From Vandiemenella viatica (Eukaryota; Arthropoda; Insecta; Orthoptera; Morabidae): a stretch of 64,000 nucleotides of DNA. Position numbers and translations under genes: made by a program. The stretch is taken from NCBI GenBank assembly GCA_031002005.1, contig CM061918.1:44242047-44306046 (forward strand). Direction: 5' to 3'. Shown here piece after piece: positions 23,392 to 33,774 of the stretch (positions are counted from its first letter, which is position 1; each line of letters begins with the position of its first letter). The notes beneath the pieces are model-generated. The model was not told the DNA's origin. It made no database searches and was given only the letters and a program-made list of their open reading frames with translations.

Positions 23392-23650
23392 TCGTTGGTT
23401 TAGTCGGATGTGCCAGCATGATGTCTGACGCTGACACAGAGTTAGCTGGTTCGGGCCCTGTGGTGGAAAAAAAATTTCAACATCAGGACTTAAGAGCATG
23501 TAGGAGAGCCGATGGCGTGCAATTCCTAATCAATAAATAGTGCACCAACGCCCTGGGTTAAATACCAAACGTTCACAGAGTGTATAGAGTGAGGGCATAC
23601 GACATTGTTGATGAAGATTCATCTAACTGCTGGGGACGTTAAGCTTGGTA
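23392..23650 (+). mobile_element. tRNA-derived SINE of another family
   Basis: The head has a good A-box-like segment (TGGTTTAGTCGGATG) and a B-box-like GGTTCGGGCCC about 50 bp downstream, followed by an A run and a body unrelated to the main SINE family (CAACGCCCTGGGTTAAATACC, GACGTTAAGCTTGGTAGCCC). The downstream limit is uncertain and could extend to about 23880. Confidence 0.55.
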
Positions 23651-24332
23651 GCCCTCTAGGAATCTTTTGAAAGAGTCGGTACTGGGTTTCACCCTCAACT
23701 TTCTTTCATTTCTCATCCATAATATAAACATAACTCTACACTAAACACGTACACCATCACAGCAATCCATACTTAAGAACACTTACAAACATTGTCACAC
23801 TGGGGAAGGAAACGGTAAACCTCTCCATTCCCTCTTTCCAGACGTTCCCATAGAGGGGTAATCGGCCACGAGCGAGGCGTTTCTAGAAGAACCTTACTAG
23901 TATTAGCAAAAGCTGTTCTTGATCCAGCGATTGGCAAACTAAAGCTGCTTTAACCTAGGATTACCCGGGGCGCACATTGAGCTGCGTGGCGCAGAGCAGG
24001 GCAGGGCAGCGCGGAAACAGAAACTGTGTCGGGCAGTTGCCCACCCGTATTAAGCTACGTCCACACCAAAAGGAACACAGAGGAACATCATGTTGATGTT
24101 GCTTGTTCCTGCAACTTGTTCCCTCATGTTACCCAATGTTTCTCAGTATTTTTCAATGTTTATGTCAACAGAACAAAAGTTCCTTGAAGTTGATTGTTTC
24201 CAGAAGTAGCGGTAAAGATGAAAGGAAACAAAGGAACATTGGTAAACATTATCGTGTTTAAAATTGTTGTTAGTTTGGTGTGGACAGCTTGTTCCGTGTT
24301 GCTGTTACATCAGTTATTGAAATCTCACAAAA

Positions 24333-24491
24333 ATGTTCGAGTGGACGAGTGAAAATTTAATATATTTAATTGAATTATATAGAAATGCAGAGTGTTTGTG
24401 GAATCCATGTGATTCAAACTGTAAAGATCGGCTTAAGAAACACGATTCCTGGGTGGTATTAAGAAAAGCAACTGGTGCAGATTCGAAATAA
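24333..24491 (+). pseudogene. MADF/Myb-like protein of Harbinger element, truncated
   Basis: A 52-residue frame starting MFEWTSENLIYLIELYRNAE, then CLWNP, KDRLKKHDSWVVLRKATG. This is the MADF/SANT-type DNA-binding domain (family pattern W-E-LI-LYR, LWNP, K-R-AW-I). In complete PIF/Harbinger elements this protein is a few hundred residues long and assists the nuclease in binding the element ends. Here it stops shortly after the domain begins its third helix, at the junction with the opposing nuclease frame. Likely a remnant left by internal deletion. Confidence 0.75.
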
Positions 24492-24869
24492 GTACATCAA
24501 AGATGTATATGAATCTCCAGTAGTTAGAAATCTTAAAGTCAGCAGCAAATGTTCCTTTGGAGATATTGCGGCTCTGTAGTTTGTATTTTGTTTTCGAACA
24601 AACTGTTCAATTTTAGAAAGTAGCCATTCTAAATCAGTGCTACTCATTCGAATAAAGTTTTTGATGTGTCCATCCTCAATATGTCCTGATAACAGATCGT
24701 CTTTCTTAAAAAAAAAAAAAAAAGAATCCATGAGGCGTTCAACTCCGTGTTGATTTCTCTCCAAAAGACTTGGTCTCATCCAGCATTTGCGATTTCTTTT
24801 TTTCTTTTGACTCAAAATAATATAAATTGCAGCAGCTGCTGACAAAACATCACTGTCGCTCCATATCAT
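24459..24869 (-). pseudogene. Harbinger (PIF-type) nuclease, N-terminal part
   Basis: A 136-residue frame matching the N-terminal part of HARBI1-like nucleases: KKRNRKCWMRPSLLERNQHG (family pattern +R+xWVxPW), FIRMSSTDLEWLLSKI, and ISPKEHLLLTLRFLTTGDSY (family pattern ISPEERLxxTLRFLATGxS). The DDE catalytic part would follow but is missing; the frame ends at CTSCFS where the MADF remnant begins. A run of F and K (SFFFFFKKDD) from poly(A) expansion interrupts the conserved N-terminal block. Not functional. Confidence 0.8.
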
Positions 24870-26140
24870 CGTATACTAAATGAATTATAATTGTGACAAA
24901 GTTTTTATTTCGCACAGAAAAATAAAGATTGTTGCTCTTGGTGTGGACGGGTAACAACCGTAAACAGTAACACAAGTAAACTGTTCCTAAATTAGGTTTT
25001 CTAGTGTGGACGGAATGTTTCTGAAAGTTGCGATCTGTTTCTGTTTCTAGAAACAGACCGCAACTGTTTAGTAACAAGAAGTCCCTCTTTGTTCCTCTGG
25101 CGTGGACGCGCCTTTTAGTGGGCAGTTTACAAAACATTGTTGTGTTGTGCGAGAAACCGACAAAAAAGCGTAACCAAAAACATGTCGATGCAAAAACTGG
25201 ACTTTTGATTTTTGAACCAGACTGGAATGGCGAGCTTGGAAAATTGTTATTACTTTAACAGAATCTGAGTTAGATAACACTATGCAAAAATGAGCATATG
25301 AGAAGAAGAAACTTTCATCTGGCTTTTACAGTGACAAGCCATAATCGAACCTGTTATTTTCTCAACAACGCTCAAATACCTATTAGAACTGAAGAAAATC
25401 TCGCAGTATTTTCGTGGTTATTTATTTAATTATTTAGCGTTTGACGGTACATAACATTTATAAGAATACATTTATCTTTTATTTCATATTATATTTTTAA
25501 GAAAAAACAGAACATAAGAAACACTTAAAACTAAAAAAGCAGTGTTCAACAAATTATTCGGGAAATTGTCTTCACAAGAATCCTCCCTCTCTCGTTAGGA
25601 GTTGGACGGAGATTGCCTTGAAGAGTGAGAAGAAGCAGAAGAGCTCATTTTTTTAAGGTTTTATTAAAAATGAGTTCAAAAAGAGAAAATAAAAGTGAAA
25701 ACTGTAAATGGACGATTGTATGATAAATAAAAGCTGAATTTACTCGCCATTTGTTGGGCTCACTGTCCAAATTTTTTGTTTAAATTTAATATTTATGTAG
25801 GCCTACTTAGTCATTGACTGATATAGTGAATCGTAGGTTGGTTACGCACCATTTTAATCAATTTTTCTTATTCCATAGTTGAAAATAATTATAAGTAAAG
25901 CAAGATTATAAATAACTCAAGAAGTGTTACGGCAAAAACCGGCATGGGTGAGCTGCGTAGCACAGTTTCTGTCAGAGACAATATATAGTTTCTGTGTCGT
26001 GAACACGTGGCACAGGCCACGTGCGGCGCAGTACTGCGCTGCCCTACCCTGCGTCTCAATGCGCGCTGTTCTGCCCCAAAAGATGACACACAGAAACTGT
26101 GCTGCACCGCCTGCGTCAGCTGCGCGTTAATGTGCCTCCG

Positions 26141-27002
26141 GCCTTATCAGAAGTCCCCGTTTGCTGGGGACAGTCCCCGTATTTAGCTCTCTGTCCCTGG
26201 ATTTTTATTGTTGCCCTCAGAATTTTTTTTTTTCAAGCGAGAGTTCTTTAAAAGCCCTGATTTGCCAATGCATTAGTTTAAAGCAAGAGATTGAAGCGCA
26301 CTTCTTTCCTTGTAAGTGCCTAGGAATAAACGAAAATTACAAGGCTACTGCGTCTTGAACACAACAGCTGTGGAAAATGAAGTCTCCTTGCTGTGTGCAA
26401 CATGGCTGTCTGTCCTCATTTAAAATACAAAATGTAAACAATATGTGGCTTTTAAGTTAACCCAACCTTTAATCGTATAACATATAAAAGTACAACGCGT
26501 AATTAGAACAAATGCCGAAAGCGTCCCCGGAGTTTGGTGAAAAAGTTATGAAGCGTCCCCGTATTTGGAGAAAAAATTCTGGTAATCCTACTTTAACCAC
26601 ATGGATCGAAGACAGCAATCCGAAGAGAGTGCTCGTAATTGCGCTGTAATTCGTGAGAAAGCTGCATATCTTTTCGCATATTTTAAAAAGCATTCAAATG
26701 AGCATTATTATTAAGATAGATAATTTAAAGCTAATAAAGTCAAAGTGCGACAGTCATTCTATAGCATCAAGGTTGCTCTGAAAACTTTGAACTATCCCCT
26801 ATAATCCTATACAAATCACTATATCGTATTCACGGTTTCTGTATTCGCGGAATATTTATGGCACCTATCCCCCGCGAATAAGGAGCTTTGACTGTACTAA
26901 TAGGTTGCCTCATTTTATTACAATGGCCGTCCCCGGATATCCTCTCGGCCGCCGAGTTTTTCTCATTCAGTTTGCCTAAAGGATAGAAAGTCATGCCACA
27001 CG
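26141..27002. other. No gene seen; decayed repeat pieces
   Basis: The motif GTCCCCG recurs at 26155-26185 and near 26521-26560 in a pattern suggesting an old element. A GTATTCGCGG / CCGCGAATA pair near 26830-26880 forms a small palindrome. Neither could be assigned to a family. Confidence 0.35.
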
Positions 27003-27375
27003 CAGGGACGTAGCTACTGTGGGGCTAGGCGGTGCAGTACACCGGGGCCCCTAGGCTCAGGGGGCCCCCAAGCGCAGTTCAGAGGCCCACAAGCCTAGCC
27101 TTCATGGCAAACCGGCGACTTTTTTTTTTTAGCTCTACAGTTATCTAAGGTGGCCCCTGAGACACAGGAAGCCCCTCCCTCACTGAGGGCCCTCTCACTG
27201 CTCAGAGGGACCCCCAACCTCTGCTCAGGGGCCCCTAAACACAAATCAAGGGCCCCATCCTCAGCTCAGGGGGCCCTTACCAGCAACACAAAGCAAAAAA
27301 AGGTCGCCCATCTGGCCTGAGGGCCCAAAATAAATTTTTTGCACCGGGGCCCTTGTTGACCTAGCTATGACACTG
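27003..27375 (+). mobile_element. hAT-type GC-rich element, copy 1
   Basis: Ends CAGGGACGTAGCTACTG and (inverse) CAGTGTCATAGCTAGG. The interior consists of GGGCCC-rich segments ending in a conserved GCCCAAAATAAATTTTTTGC block. The left flank GCCACACG does not match the right flank TACAGAAC, so the target duplication is broken; see copy 3. Confidence 0.75.
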
Positions 27376-27583
27376 TACAGAACGTGTATCTTGTCACACG
27401 AGGGAGGAAATGGGTAATAAGCTTTATCACGTCACGTTGAAAGTGGTTTTTACTGAAGCTCTAAATGTAAATTGCAAAATATGTGATTTCACGACGTTAA
27501 GGGAAGGGGGAGTTTGTCAGCAGAATATGATATTGTATGAAAAGCAAGGGGAGGGGACAAAAACTTCTTTTTTGCTTATGACT

Positions 27584-27804
27584 TTACGCCTCGTCGACGT
27601 CGAGGTCATTAAATGTGGCAAGGGACTAGGAGCAAGGAATGGGAAGGAATTCGGCCATATACTTTTGAAGAAACCATCCCCGCAATCGCCTGGAGTGATT
27701 TTGGGAAATGCGGAAAACACAAATTTGGATGACCAGGTGGGGATTCAAACCAATGTCCTCCCGAATGCGAAGCCGGAGCATTACCGCTTACTCACCACGC
27801 TCGA
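27584..27804 (-). mobile_element. tRNA-derived SINE, main family (reverse orientation)
   Basis: The inverse of the consensus is visible from TTTACGCCTCGTCGACGTCG (tail) to CTCACCACGCTCGAT (head). The B-box region reads GGGGATTCAAACC in inverse. Open frames across it are artefacts of the repeat. Confidence 0.8.
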
Positions 27805-28147
27805 TTGATCAGAAAACCATTAAATTGGTATTACGTAATATATGGCTGGCCGAGAGCGAGGGGACAGTTGTTACTTCCCCGTCAAATGGGGTAGCGCTTT
27901 AATGCTCATGAGAACCCTGATGTCTTCGAATGCTGGTGAAGAGAGTGCTACGAGTTTGTATGGCAATGAGCTAAAAACGATATTGACCAAAGAATCAGAA
28001 GTATTGTGTGTAAGAAAGAAGAGAACCAAACCCAGAAAGCGTTACTTGATTTTAGACAGCGAGTGTTGGAATATTTTTTTATTATAGTTGAGGGAGGCAG
28101 GTATTAGAATGAGTTATCGAAGGAGGTACTGAATAGTGTCTCTCCAG

Positions 28148-28532
28148 CAGGGGCGTAGCTACTATGGGGCTAGGCGGTGCAGTGCACCGGAGCCCTCACG
28201 CTCAGGGGGCCCCCAAGCATACCTCAAGGGGCCCCTAAGCGCACCTCTAGGGGCCCTCAAAGCGCAGTTTAGAGGGCCCACGACCTTTCACGGCAAACTA
28301 CCGTCATCTAAGGGGCCCCTAAGAACACAGGAGCCCCTCACTAAGGGCCCTCGCTGCTCAGGGGGGCCCCAACCACTGCTCAGGGGCCCCCTAAAGAACA
28401 ATTCAAGGGCCCCCATCCTCAGTTCAGGGGGCCCCTACCAGCACACAAAGCAAAAAAAAAGGTTGCCCGTCTGACCTAAGGGCCCAAAATAAATTTTGCA
28501 CCGGGGCCCTTGTTGACCTAGCTACGCCACTG
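28148..28532 (+). mobile_element. hAT-type GC-rich element, copy 2
   Basis: Starts CAGGGGCGTAGCTACTATGG and ends GACCTAGCTACGCCACTG. The flanks CTCTCCAG (28140-28147) and GTCTCCAG (28533-28540) agree at 7 of 8 positions, an 8-bp hAT duplication. The Pro-rich open frame inside (28136-28474) only reflects the GGGCCC repeats. Confidence 0.8.
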
Positions 28533-28685
28533 GTCTCCAGAAGTATAAATGCTTAGCATGCGTACTTAAACCTATGAATACATTTCCAGTGAAAGATCAG
28601 CTGTATTGCATTTTATGTTATACCATGTTCACTCTGAACTGGCGACTCAAGGTCACATCCCCCTCGCCCCGCTCTTCCTACGTTC

Positions 28686-28995
28686 GGGGGCATCCATAAA
28701 TTACGTAAGGTGAAATACGGGGGGGGGGGGGTCTACGGAAATCTCAACTGAGATTTTGGACTGTAGAGCTAAAAAAAAGTCTACAAATTGCATGAAAGTC
28801 GATTTTAGGGGGGTTTTTAGTCAAAAAGTGGGGGTGTAACCGGATTTTGAAGGGTGAGACCTAAAAAAAAAGTCTCCAAAAGTTTCGAGGGCGATTTCTA
28901 GGGGGGGGAGGGGCCCTCACGGACCAGATCTCACCAGAGGGGGGGAGGGGTCCGGATATCCGGAAAAACACCTCACGTAATTTATGGATGCCCCC
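28686..28995. mobile_element. Palindromic G-tract element (CATCCATAAATTACGT family)
   Basis: A 310-bp element whose 27-bp ends are inverted with one mismatch: GGGGGCATCCATAAATTACG at the left and its inverse at the right. The interior has matching G runs and AAAAAAAGTCT blocks. Ends of this type are widespread in arthropod genomes. No coding capacity; superfamily not assigned. Confidence 0.75.
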
Positions 28996-30298
28996 TTTCG
29001 GTGCCGTATGCTGTTTCAGGTAGACGAGTGATAAATTTCCCCTTCGCATGTAGGGTATTAAGGGCAGTAGAGTAGGGATATAGCACACTGACCTCCCGCC
29101 GCCTCTGTTAACTCAACGGACTATAACAACTATGATAGCGATGCCACAATCTTTACATACTGTTTAAAACTTCGAAGAGGATTTTCATATGGGGTCACAG
29201 ACGTTTTTCCGTAGACTACGGATCGTCCATAAACTACGTGGCTCGGTTTAAAAATGTAGGATAGGTAGAGAGCTACGTTGGGCTACGTGGGGGGGGGGGG
29301 GGGGTTTTCAGAGCCACGAAACGCATCTTTTCTTTCATGTTATTTGCCACAGTTAAAATAAGGTACAGAACACACAACAGCATGTGAATAGTTATTTAAT
29401 TACCTCCGTATGTAATTTACGATAGTCTCACTGGAGGAAATAACACAAAACGTCTATTGGAATCAATAGGGAAAAAGCTACGAGCCATGCGGGAGGGGGG
29501 GGGGGGGGGTGTACCGTCAGGCTACGTCGCACAGTGGTCTGAAATCCCGAAAAGCTGGCCAAAATAGAAATACTTGTTCAATCTTCATGAAAATTTGTAT
29601 ACATGATCTGTCTAGGTCGCTGATAACGAATATCTACGTCAATTATAAAAAATAAAATAAAAAATAAACAAAATGTCGGTTCCAAAATGGCACAAAATAT
29701 TTAAAATAGTAGATTATATAAAAAATAGTATAAATATGGGGTGATTTAATATGTGTTATAAAAAATCTGGACATTATTTGTTGAAAAAACAAAATGGCGG
29801 CTTCAAAATGGCGGATGCTAGTACAAAAAATTATGTTGAATGCATAAAATATCCTATAAGTATACGAAATCGGTGATAATGAAAAAAATTAAAACAATAT
29901 GTCATACGATATTGAATATATCACGACTTTTGTTAATACTGATTAAAATTAGCTCTTATAATATAAAAATGGCAAAGCCATTGTAGTGGTCATTTTTACA
30001 AACAGAAAAATAGTATCTTTTTCAAACAAACAAAAATTATAATGAAACGGGACTTATGAGGACGTAAATCTATATTTAATTTTTAAAATAAAAAACCAAA
30101 TTGCTTATTGATAATATTTTATTAAAAATGTCTAAAATTTTATTGTTGAAGAAAAAAGAAAAATAGTTTTATGCAATTTTAAAGGGGTCTGAGGAAACCA
30201 AAAGTCGCAAAAATACATCCTCCGTCGTTTTTTGGCGGCTGCATTTTCGCGAGAAATTTTCCCGAAACCTTTTTATGTATTTATTGCACGATTCTTGC

Positions 30299-30420
30299 GC
30301 ACTTTCAAACGAGTCTATGCCCTTCTGCACGAGTCACAAAGCGAAACCGTCACGTGATTTACATCAAAGAAATACCGTTGTATGGAACTAATAAAGTGAA
30401 AGTTCCTAAATAGTTACTTT
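30299..30420. repeat. Internal direct repeat of the Transib-like element, copy 1
   Basis: About 121 bp starting GCACTTTCAAACGAGTCTAT, repeated at 31123-31243 with about 90% identity and an offset of 824 bp. It ends in GTTCCTAAATAGTTACTTTT. Confidence 0.85.
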
Positions 30421-31122
30421 TGTTTCATCAGATATATGCATTTCAATTGTTGCAAAAATGTCTGCAACATCATTATTTAGTTTTCCTTTTAGCAGTAAAA
30501 TAATTTCTTTTCTAGAAATCTCTATACATGTAGTAGATGTACATTCTGAAACATTTAAAATCCATTAAAAATGTATTTAAAAAATACTGTAATTTATTAT
30601 AATCTTTTAATTTTTTAATCGATTTATTGATGATTCTGTTAAATTTCATTCTGATAAATTAGTCCTCAAATACACTGGAACCTGAAAGTATTACCGAAAT
30701 ACGACGAAAAGTCAAGGCCGTATTCAAACTTTAAATTAATTACCTGATCCACAATTTTGTCGTTATGCATGTTAACACAAAAAATCATATTATTAACAGA
30801 ATAGCAGCTAGTAGCAGCCAATTTTTTAAAATAAATATCAAATACAATATAGGCTATAAGGTGGCATAAGAGATTCGACAGAACACACAAACTTTTTTCA
30901 ACTTTAAAGTTAAATAATTTGTTTAATGTAGATTATTATTTTTCTTAGATTGTGGGGGTGAATCCCTTTTGCGAATTCAAATGTTCGCAACACCACGTCG
31001 TTTTGTACACAATCACTTATTATATTTAAAAGAATTGTGAATTTTTGCCTGTTACTTTCCAACTAATCGCTTATTTTCGGTATGAGCTACAACTCGCCAG
31101 ATGTTCTCGCCACGTCCCGTCG

Positions 31123-31243
31123 GCACTTTCAAACGAGTCTATGCCCTTCTGCATGAGTTACAAAGCGAAACCGACACGTGATTTACATCAAAGAAATACC
31201 GCTCTATGGAACTAGTAAAGTCAAGTTCCTAAATAGTAACTTT
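31123..31243. repeat. Internal direct repeat of the Transib-like element, copy 2
   Basis: Second copy of the 121-bp repeat. Its last bases run through a T tract directly into the right terminal inverted repeat, whereas copy 1 is internal. Confidence 0.85.
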
Positions 31244-31385
31244 TTTTTTTTTTTACTTTTGGCCAGCTTTTCGGGATTTCAGACCACTGTGCGTCGTGGG
31301 GGGGGGGGGGGGGGGGGAAGAGGGTGGTTCACAGGAAGCCAAATTGGAGCTAAGTGGTTTATGAACGCCCCGCTGCCATTGCAAT

Positions 31386-31502
31386 AGATCGAGTGTGGTG
31401 GGTGAGCGGTAGCGCTCTGTCCTTGCATTCAGGTGGACGCAGGTTTGAATCCCCGTCCAGCCATCCAGATTTTTGTTTTCCCTAGTTTCCCGAAATTACT
31501 CC
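31386..31502 (+). mobile_element. tRNA-derived SINE, main family, 5' half
   Basis: Head and start of body: GAGTGTGGTGGGTGAGCGGT, GCAGGTTTGAATCCCCG, then CCATCCAGATTTTTGTTTTC. The copy stops at TTACTCC. A matching 3' half lies at 31934-32021, so the copy may have been split by a 430-bp insertion. Confidence 0.75.
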
Positions 31503-31724
31503 ATTCGGTATCTAATACATGATGACAGCAAACACATTTTACTACCAGCAACATTTGTATTTGGGAATGGCCGAGAAAATAAAATAAGAGAAATCATGAC
31601 CAGAACCGATTGTTTTTTTATAGTAATTTTTTTGTTCACTCGTGATTAGAGAATGAAATAGGAAGGATTTATAGAGCGAGAAAACTTAGAATCCGACAGA
31701 ATAGGTCTCGAAAAACAGCCCCGG

Positions 31725-31815
31725 CCATCTTGATCTCGGTTTTCCGTGATTGCTTAGATCGGTCCTGGCGAATGCCGGAAATGCTCCTTAAAATAGGCCA
31801 TGGGCGCCTCTTGCC
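31725..31815 (+). repeat. SINE body fragment
   Basis: Contains TCGGTTTTCCGTGATT, CTGGCGAATGCCGG and AATAGGCCATGGGCG in the family order, with many changes. Confidence 0.5.
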
Positions 31816-31933
31816 ATATCCCTGATATCCCTTTTGATGCATAAAGGATTGCACATTAGGATAGGTGCAACGCACTCTCCGCCACCCAGTTTTAGTGAAC
31901 CACGGAGTAATAGCACTAGTAGTAATAGTAGTA

Positions 31934-32021
31934 GATGGTTCCTTTAAAAGGCCATAACCGAATTCCTTCCCCCCTGTCTCTTTCAGCCACTAATGACCTC
32001 GACGTCAACAAGGCGTAAAGT
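31934..32021 (+). repeat. SINE 3' half
   Basis: GGTTCCTTTAAAAGGCCATA, CCGAATTCCTTCC, TAATGACCTCGACGTC and AAGGCGTAAA: the 3' half of the main SINE family. Confidence 0.7.
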
Positions 32022-32116
32022 CATTAAGTATATATACATATCTGCCACTCAGCTTCACACAATAGGGAGCTATCAAGTTGATCCTCGTTTCTCGACTCCC
32101 TCACATGTGTCTAGAC

Positions 32117-32536
32117 CAGTGTTTCCCAACCTTTTTTAGGTCATGTCCCACTTTTAACATTTTTTTTTTTTTTTGCCCCCATACATAATTCGATTAAAAA
32201 AAAATATTTGTTATTAAAGAAACTGATATAGGATGGTTTTTGAAAGAAAACACTTTAATATTGTCATAAAACACAGTAAGTAAAATTAAAAAAACTTATA
32301 ATGAAATACTAAAATTCAAATTCAAAAGATTTTTAATAAAGATTTATTATGGCAACTCAGTGTGTTCCTTTTAAGAATTAGCTTTTTTGCTATATTTTGT
32401 ACCTATATCTAGCATTGCATTTAAATAACCCGAAGAGAAAGCGGTAAAGTCGTATCAAGTCAATTTCTAAATTGCCCCCCTAAAAAAAAACAAATTGCCC
32501 CCCTGTGGGGCGTGGGCCCCACGTTGGGAAATACTG
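32117..32536. mobile_element. hAT-type non-autonomous element
   Basis: 420 bp with ends CAGTGTTTCCCAACC and (inverse) CAGTATTTCCCAACG. The perfect 8-bp duplication GTCTAGAC lies at 32109-32116 and 32537-32544. AT-rich interior with T and C tracts and no coding capacity. Confidence 0.9.
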
Positions 32537-32660
32537 GTCTAGACTGTTTTTGCATCCCAAGAAACCACATTCCTGCGCCACTCCTAATAGCCTGCGCGGT
32601 GAACATCTTATCGCGAACTGCAGTTTTTTTCGCTGTCGTTCTATCTCCGTTGGGCCTGCC

Positions 32661-32806
32661 CAGGGCTGGCGTTAGGGGGGGGGGGGGGTGGTAAGCGGGT
32701 CAAATGTACCCGGGCCCCGCCGGCTGATGACGGGCCCCGATCACTGGCTGTAGACCCCCCCCCCCCCCATTTTACCCCGGGCCCGAAATTCATAGCGCCG
32801 GCCCTG
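32661..32806. mobile_element. hAT-type miniature element
   Basis: 146 bp with ends CAGGGCTGGCGTTAGG and (inverse) CAGGGCCGGCGCTATG, and flanks GGCCTGCC and GGTCTGCC (7 of 8). The interior is G and C tracts. Related by its ends to the element at 22292-22522. Confidence 0.85.
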
Positions 32807-33240
32807 GGTCTGCCAAAGGAAGGTACCAGAATGCGTTGAGTTGGCGAGCGTCCTTATCATTTACCGAAAACTTTGAAATAGTTTAAAGATAAAATTTGTA
32901 GAGGGCAAATGTAGGTGGCTGCAGGATAGGGGGAAGATGGGGGTGCAGGGAAATGGCCACCTGAGCCTGTACTCTATTGCAATTAAATTAAATTAAATTT
33001 ACTTTTGCCATAAATGATAATAACGAGAAAGAGTCGTAACATCAAATAAAAAACCAAATTAATTCTTAGGCTTCCGAAGCCGTCTTCGTTGATAAGAACT
33101 GTATTTTGCGAATATACAGCGTTGTTTATTTGACAGTCTAAGCTTTCGGCTGCAATTCGGTGGTGGCCGCGACAAGTGAAGGAGGCAGCAGATATTTTAA
33201 GGAATTCCAAAAACTCCATCGATTACTGCGGACTAGGGAA

Positions 33241-33722
33241 CAGTGCTGCCAATTTAACATTTCTATGGATAAACTTAACATATTTTTTCCTGATAAGTCA
33301 ACGATTTTCTTGGGGAGATAAAATTTTAGTATTGTTCATTTATTTATTAGAATAATCTATCACAACGAATTATTATTAATTATTGTTAATGTTAAATTGT
33401 TTATTTTATACATTTTACAAGTCTAAAGGGATTTAAGAAAGAAAATTTTCTTAACAAATTTTAATTCAGTAGTTATAAAACATTAAACACTTATTGTTCA
33501 TTCTTATTTTTAGCTAGAATATATGTTTAAGTTTTGTTTCAGATAATTTTCAAGATACAATTTACATATCGCGATATGTGTCTTACAGTCGCAGGCTATT
33601 TAATATTTTCTGCTCTTTTCATTGCGTGAAACATAGACAGGTCTCGTTTTTCTAATAGATTTAAATTCTGGCAGTGTGGTTCTTCGGTAGTGTTATAAAA
33701 TGGTAAAGGTACCTTAAAGTAG

Positions 33723-33774
<52 letters not shown>

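Larger units (their letters stand above)
24053..25114. mobile_element. PIF/Harbinger element, internally deleted
   Basis: Flanked by TTA on both sides (24050-24052 and 25115-25117), the 3-bp duplication expected for PIF/Harbinger. The ends are imperfect inverted repeats around CGTCCACACCAAAAGGAACAC and CGTCCACGCCAGAGGAACA. Inside are a MADF/Myb-like frame (+) and a Harbinger nuclease frame (-), the two proteins that define the superfamily. The frames converge and overlap by 33 bp, so the original middle has been deleted. Confidence 0.8.
23966..26140. mobile_element. Non-autonomous DNA element split by a Harbinger insertion
   Basis: The left end (GGCGCACATTGAGCTGCGTGGCG) and the right end (inverse: GGCACATTAACGCGCAGCTG) are inverted. 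Both subterminal regions contain inverted AGAAACTGTGTC and GGCAGGGCAGCGC-type blocks (23995-24030 and about 25960-26110). The PIF/Harbinger copy at 24053-25114 interrupts it. Without that insert the element would be about 1.1 kb. No transposase was found. Confidence 0.55.
29530..31291. mobile_element. Transib-like non-autonomous transposon with RSS-type heptamer ends
   Basis: A 1762-bp element. Both ends are perfect 35-bp inverted repeats (29530-29564 and 31257-31291) beginning CACAGTGGTCTGAAATCCCG. The flanks are CGTCG on both sides (29525-29529 and 31292-31296), a 5-bp duplication of the CGNCG kind preferred by Transib transposons. The first seven bases, CACAGTG, equal the consensus heptamer of V(D)J recombination signals, which Transib ends resemble. 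A C-C-AAAA block sits 22 bp after the heptamer on both sides, roughly where a nonamer would lie. No transposase is recognisable; the interior is AT-rich. Superfamily assigned from ends and target site only. Confidence 0.75.
29218..31385. mobile_element. G-tract element, split by the Transib-like insertion
   Basis: The left end (GATCGTCCATAAACTACGTGG) and the right end (inverse of AAGTGGTTTATGAACGCCCC) belong to one element. The interior AAAATAAGGTACAGAACACACAACA and ATCAATAGGGAAAAAGC blocks match the uninterrupted relative at 36305-36675. The 1.76-kb element at 29530-31291 sits in its right half. Confidence 0.7.

Noticed and set aside
28136..28474. Pro/Gly-rich 112-codon frame
   Set aside because: Lies within the GC-rich hAT-type element copy 2; the composition comes from GGGCCC repeats.
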